DNA of 9,183 nt, from contig JBMNOI010000139.1 in assembly GCA_050942995.1 (NCBI GenBank), forward strand, positions 1 through 9,183, read 5' to 3'. Position 1 is the stretch's first letter, and every line of letters begins with the position of its first letter. Positions 6,126 to 9,183 of this stretch are shown here, in pieces. Below the pieces are notes generated by a model. The model searched no databases, was not told where the DNA came from, and saw nothing but the letters and a program-made list of their open reading frames with translations. The position numbers and the translations under genes are program-made. This DNA is from JBMNOI01 sp050942995. GTDB taxonomy: Bacteria > Chloroflexota > Anaerolineae > UBA1429.

Positions 6126-6137
6126 AGGATCGATCCT
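6126..6137. promoter_or_regulatory. Candidate operator: 12-bp perfect palindrome between divergent promoters
   Basis: AGGATCGATCCT is its own reverse complement. It lies 18 bases upstream of the rightward -35 box and 38 bases from the leftward -35 box. A second palindrome, CGGCGCGCCG (6098-6107), lies between it and the leftward promoter, and TGTCAA (6082-6087) and TTGACA (6121-6126) form an inverted pair. The central CG resembles LacI-type operators, but no LacI-family gene is in the window. Binding by the protein at 7331-8395 is possible and untested. Confidence 0.4.
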
Positions 6138-6155
6138 CATAACTCGTCGCACAGA

Positions 6156-6184
6156 TTGGCAGAACGTCCTCCTCGCGCTACAAT
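6156..6184 (+). promoter_or_regulatory. Promoter for the amidohydrolase gene
   Basis: TTGGCA (6156-6161) and TACAAT (6179-6184) are spaced by 17 bases. A start near 6191 gives a leader of about 44 bases before the ATG at 6235. It faces away from the dehydratase promoter. Confidence 0.65.
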
Positions 6185-6234
6185 ACCCGCCAAAGATCGC
6201 CCTTTTGTGGGCCATGAGAGAGGGGGGACTCGCC

Positions 6235-7272
6235 ATGCCACATCACCTGTCTGTGCAAGAGTTCACGCCTCGGCCAGAGCTTGTCGTGCCAGAGCACCTG
6301 GTGACGCACAGCAAGTTTCCGGCCATCGACGCACACAACCACCTGCCCGCAGGAGACCCTCGATTCGAGGGCGAGGGGCTGGCCCGCGTTGTGTACAATA
6401 TGGATACCGTCTCGGTGCAAACGATCGTCAACCTCAGCGGCGGCACCGGCGACGCCCTCAAACGTCGCATCGAAACGCTGGATGCCGCCTACCCCGGCCG
6501 ATTCGTCACATTCTGCAATGTGGACTGGAGCGATCTCGGCACGCCGGGCTGGACTGAACGAGCCGTCGCCGCGCTGGAAGAGGACGTCCGGGCGGGAGCC
6601 CGTGGGCTCAAGATCTTTAAAGAGCTGGGACTGCGCATCCGCGATACAGAGGGCCACCTGGTCATGCCCGATGACGAACGTCTGGCGCCCCTGTGGGATG
6701 CCGCCGGCGGGCTGCAGATCCCGGTACTCATCCACAGCGCCGATCCTACGGCCTTTTTCCGGCCGCTAGACCGCCTGAACGAGCGATGGGACGAGTTGCA
6801 GCGCCATCCTGACTGGCACTTTTACGGTCCCGAGTTTCCCTCGTTCGAAGAGCTGATCGAGTCGTTGTATCGCACCATCGAGGCACACCCGGGGACTACC
6901 TTTATCACCGCCCATGTGGGCTGCTATCCCGAGAATCTGGCCTTTGTGTCGCAGATGCTGGATCGCTACCCCAACATGTATACCGACTTTTCGGCGCGCA
7001 TCGCCGAGCTGGGTCGTGCGCCATACAGCGCCCGCTCGTGGTTCTTGCGCTACACCGACCGCATCCTGTTCGGCACGGACGAATCGCCCGAGATCATCAC
7101 GTTCCAGACCTATTTCCGTTTTCTCGAAACGGCGGATGAACATTTCGAATACGCACCCGGCAGCGAGATTCCGCCACAGGGACGCTGGCGTATCTATGGG
7201 GTATACCTGCCGGATGAAGTACTGCGTCAGATATATTATGACAACGCCGCCCGGTTGCTCCGGCTGACCTAA
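6235..7272 (+). CDS. Metal-dependent amidohydrolase (PF04909/COG2159-like TIM barrel)
   Basis: A 345-residue TIM-barrel hydrolase of the amidohydrolase superfamily. The metal-site residues expected in the family are visible: DAHNH (32-36) at the end of strand 1, His167 in LIHSADP, His227 in ITAHVG, and Asp282 in LFGTDE, the usual catalytic base. Relatives hydrolyse or decarboxylate small organic acids, lactones or amides. The substrate of this one is unknown. No signal peptide is seen, so it is probably cytoplasmic. The start at 6235 follows a purine-rich GAGAGGGGGGA (6217-6227) with good spacing. An ATG at 6214 and a farther one at 5995 are in frame, but the latter would lie before the promoter at 6156-6184. 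It is divergent from the UxaA-type dehydratase, and a lactonase-before-dehydratase role in sugar-acid breakdown would suit that layout, but this is inference. Confidence 0.85.
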   Translation: MPHHLSVQEFTPRPELVVPEHLVTHSKFPAIDAHNHLPAGDPRFEGEGLARVVYNMDTVSVQTIVNLSGGTGDALKRRIETLDAAYPGRFVTFCNVDWSDLGTPGWTERAVAALEEDVRAGARGLKIFKELGLRIRDTEGHLVMPDDERLAPLWDAAGGLQIPVLIHSADPTAFFRPLDRLNERWDELQRHPDWHFYGPEFPSFEELIESLYRTIEAHPGTTFITAHVGCYPENLAFVSQMLDRYPNMYTDFSARIAELGRAPYSARSWFLRYTDRILFGTDESPEIITFQTYFRFLETADEHFEYAPGSEIPPQGRWRIYGVYLPDEVLRQIYYDNAARLLRLT

Positions 7273-7317
7273 CCGTCGCCATATCGCCGGGTCGGCCCCT
7301 ATCACGCCCTACATTGC

Positions 7318-7333
7318 AGGAGGAGTCTGATTG
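7318..7333 (+). promoter_or_regulatory. Strong ribosome binding site with TTG start codon
   Basis: AGGAGGAG (7318-7325) lies five bases before TTG (7331-7333). The first in-frame ATG is far inside the protein at 7445, after conserved-looking sequence, so the non-ATG start is well supported. Confidence 0.7.
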
Positions 7334-8395
7334 CGTCAGGCAGAAGTCCAATCGCTATTTCTACGAGATTTCGACACGCTTTATCCCAAGCTCACCTTTC
7401 GCGCCATTCGGCGGTTCCCCGGGCGCATCCAGGGGTTGTATCGCATGGCTCTGCGGGTGGCGTTCGGTCGATCGGGCGCCGAGCTGGATCTGCTCTGCAT
7501 TCCGTTGACCGACGGACACCCCCAGGAGGTACAGCGCATCATCGAGCGGCTGCACGAGAGGGGGGTAGAACAGGTCGCCCAGGCGGGCATAGAGGCGGTG
7601 CCCACGCTGGTTGCCCCCTATTTCGGCGACGAGTCCCGCGCCCTGTGCCGGGAGGCCGGGGTGGCCTACTTTGATCTGGCCGGTAATGCCGGGATCGATC
7701 TGCCCACCCTGTTTCTGGATATCAGCGGCAAGACCAATCGTCACGTGCGCAAAAAAGTGATTCAGGCGCCCTTTGACGGCAAGGCCGAGCGCGTGGTGCG
7801 CCGTCTGCTGCTCGACACCGAACGGCGCTGGAGCATGCGCGATCTGGCCGCCGCGGCCGATATCAGCCTGGGTATGGCCAGCATGGTCACCTCTTCGCTG
7901 GCGGACGAGGGGCTGGTCAAGAAAAGCCGCACCGGACTGGAAGTATCCGCGCCGGGCGCCCTGCTGGACGCATGGGCCGAACGGTACGATCTGCGGCGCA
8001 GCATCTTTCGCACCTACCGCTCATGGGAGGATGTGGAGCGACTGGAGGAACGAATCGGTCGTATGCACGACAGCCTGGGCGACCGTTACGCGCTGACGCT
8101 CTGGTCGGGGGCACGCCAGTTGTTGGGCGACAACCACAAAACGGCATATGTCTCTCTCTACTGGACCGGCCCGGTAGACGACCTGGTTCAGCGAGTGAAC
8201 CTGAACCCTGATGCGGGCAAGACCTATGTATTCGTGTTCCGGCCCTATGACGAGAGCATCCTGTGGGAGGCGCAAGAGACGCCGGCGCAACTGCGCATCG
8301 CCCATCCGCTACAGCTCTACCTGGATCTGGGCTCGGGCGATGAGGAGGAGCTGGCCCTGGCTCAGCGGGTGCGCGAGCGCCTCCTGCCCTGGTGA
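7331..8395 (+). CDS. Winged-helix DNA-binding protein, AbiEi-antitoxin-like regulator
   Basis: A 354-residue protein starting at TTG. Residues about 92-131 (TLVAPYFGDESRALCREAGVAY..., with FDLAGNAGIDL and LFLDISG) resemble the conserved block of AbiEi_2-type proteins (PF09952). Residues about 150-205 form a MarR/GntR-like winged helix: KAERVVRRLLLD, then SMRDLAAAADIS and a recognition helix around GMASMVTSSLADEGLV. The C-terminal 150 residues (RYDLRRSIFRTYRSWEDVERL onward) match no domain I can name and may sense a ligand. In type IV toxin-antitoxin systems AbiEi represses its own operon, but no AbiEii nucleotidyltransferase lies next to it. It is thus an orphan, more likely a transcription regulator, perhaps of the adjacent amidohydrolase (58-base gap) and divergent dehydratase. 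Its 3' end overlaps holA by 34 bases. Family call moderate; target unknown. Confidence 0.65.
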   Translation: MRQAEVQSLFLRDFDTLYPKLTFRAIRRFPGRIQGLYRMALRVAFGRSGAELDLLCIPLTDGHPQEVQRIIERLHERGVEQVAQAGIEAVPTLVAPYFGDESRALCREAGVAYFDLAGNAGIDLPTLFLDISGKTNRHVRKKVIQAPFDGKAERVVRRLLLDTERRWSMRDLAAAADISLGMASMVTSSLADEGLVKKSRTGLEVSAPGALLDAWAERYDLRRSIFRTYRSWEDVERLEERIGRMHDSLGDRYALTLWSGARQLLGDNHKTAYVSLYWTGPVDDLVQRVNLNPDAGKTYVFVFRPYDESILWEAQETPAQLRIAHPLQLYLDLGSGDEEELALAQRVRERLLPW

Positions 8396-9183
8396 GCGCG
8401 GGCGGCGCCGGGGCGGCGTGACCGGCGGCAGGCCTCGAGCACCAGCATCTCTAACGCCAGGGTGCCCTCTACACGACCGGTCTTGATGGCCTGATCGATC
8501 TCGAGCACGCGACGCATGAGCGCATCCAGCTCGGCCATATCGAACTGGAGCGCCTGGCGCAACAGCTTGTCGATGATGAACCGGTGGCGAATCTCCATCT
8601 GGCGGCCGATCTCTTGCGTACTGGCGCCCTCATCGGCCAGCTCTTTGACGCCCATGATGAGCCGAATCTGCCGCGCGATCATCGTCAACAGATAGAGCGG
8701 ATTGGCCCCATCGGCCAGAGCCACCTGCAGATGGTGCATGGCCTGAGCGCGTTGCCGCAGTCCCAAACTATCCACCAGCGCAAAGATGTCGACCTCGCGC
8801 GCGGCGCTGACCATGGCGCGCACATCGTCCTCACTGATGGTGCCGGTATAGTCGGTGTAGGCGGCCAGTTTCTCCAGCTCTTGATCCAGCGCCCGCAGAT
8901 CTTGCCCCACATAGGTGACCAGCATGGTCACCGCCCGCGGGTCGATCTCGACACCCTTTTCCTTTGCCCGACGCCGCACCCAGTTGCTCAGATTGCCCGA
9001 TTCGGGCACGCTGAACTCGCGCACATAGCCGTCCTCCATCGTGTCGGCCAGGCGCAGGATGGGATGATTGCGTGGCAGCGTCTTGCTCTCGACAAAGAGC
9101 AGCCGGGTCGAGGGGGGCATGTTCGGGATCAAATCCAGCAGGCGAGACACAAAGTCGCCAGTGGTGCCGCTAGCACCGAAGGT
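8362..9183 (-). CDS. holA: DNA polymerase III delta subunit, C-terminal part; 5' end outside window
   Basis: Delta opens the sliding clamp within the clamp-loader complex of the replisome. The frame is open to the window edge at 9183 and 273 residues are visible of a usual 330-345, so about the first 65 residues are missing. Family-typical stretches are LIPNMPPSTRLLFVES in the AAA+ domain, the lid region around VTYVGQDLRALDQELEKLAAY, ISEDDVRAMVSAAREVDIFALVDSL, and the helical collar domain with GANPLYLLTMIARQIRLIMGVKEL. The family-like part ends near LALEMLVLEAC. After it comes an arginine-rich tail of about 22 residues, partly encoded in the 34-base tail-to-tail overlap with the regulator gene. 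A GTG at 9150 is in frame but internal, because preceding residues (GDF) continue the domain. Identification is secure. Confidence 0.93.
   Translation of the reverse strand, partial: TFGASGTTGDFVSRLLDLIPNMPPSTRLLFVESKTLPRNHPILRLADTMEDGYVREFSVPESGNLSNWVRRRAKEKGVEIDPRAVTMLVTYVGQDLRALDQELEKLAAYTDYTGTISEDDVRAMVSAAREVDIFALVDSLGLRQRAQAMHHLQVALADGANPLYLLTMIARQIRLIMGVKELADEGASTQEIGRQMEIRHRFIIDKLLRQALQFDMAELDALMRRVLEIDQAIKTGRVEGTLALEMLVLEACRRSRRPGAARAHQGRRRSRTR

Noticed and set aside
6121..6143. TTGACA at 6121-6126 as a rightward -35 box
   Set aside because: No acceptable -10 hexamer lies 16-18 bases downstream (CATAAC comes after only 11 bases). TTGGCA/TACAAT at 6156-6184 is far better.
5995..6234. 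Upstream in-frame start extending the amidohydrolase by 80 residues
   Set aside because: The extension spans both divergent promoters and palindromes, and its protein sequence shows no domain. The core barrel begins properly after 6235.
1..9183. Mobile element, CRISPR array, phage genes or defence island
   Set aside because: No transposase or integrase reading frame, no regularly spaced direct repeats and no target-site duplications were seen. The AbiEi-like gene alone does not make a defence locus.

Overview
The window is a stretch of ordinary bacterial chromosome, G+C-rich and densely coded. The mix of genes and the style of the proteins (a GluRS with the KLSKR form of the KMSKS loop, a greA-lysS pair, a LOG-family enzyme, a two-gene UxaA-type dehydratase) would suit a Chloroflexota (Anaerolineae/Caldilineae-like) bacterium. 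That placement is an impression from sequence style and has not been tested by phylogeny. No tRNA or rRNA gene, insertion sequence, CRISPR array, prophage or origin was found.

Layout, left to right. (1) 2-727, plus: the 3' part of gltX, followed by a branched terminator-like structure and a second perfect hairpin (739-823). (2) 836-1612, plus: a LOG-family (TIGR00730-like) nucleotide phosphoribohydrolase. (3) 1613-1808: a gap with a very good sigma70-type promoter, flanked by inverted half-sites, and an intrinsic-terminator-like hairpin with seven T just upstream of greA. (4) 1809-2288 greA and 2481-3959 lysS, plus, with a 192-base gap between them. (5) 4052-4435, plus: a small zinc deaminase that resembles blasticidin-S deaminase more than classical Cdd. 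It ends at a very long hairpin (4466-4512) that separates it from the converging genes. (6) 5977-4530, minus: a two-gene UxaA-type dehydratase, SAF subunit then catalytic subunit, overlapping by ATGA. (7) 5978-6234: a divergent control region with one convincing promoter facing each way and a 12-bp perfect palindrome between them. (8) 6235-7272 a PF04909-type amidohydrolase and 7331-8395 a winged-helix (AbiEi-like) regulator, plus. (9) 9183-8362, minus: the 3' part of holA, whose end overlaps the regulator's 3' end by 34 bases.

Functionally, the left half is translation and transcription housekeeping (gltX, greA, lysS) with two nucleotide-metabolism enzymes between and after. The centre-right (4530-8395) looks like a small accessory catabolic locus: a sugar-acid or other 2-hydroxyacid dehydratase/lyase transcribed away from a metal-dependent hydrolase and a DNA-binding protein, with shared control in the middle. 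The substrate cannot be read from the sequence. The most interesting regulatory signals are the terminator inside the greA leader, which parallels the attenuated greA leader of E. coli, and the divergent operator-like region at 6059-6184.
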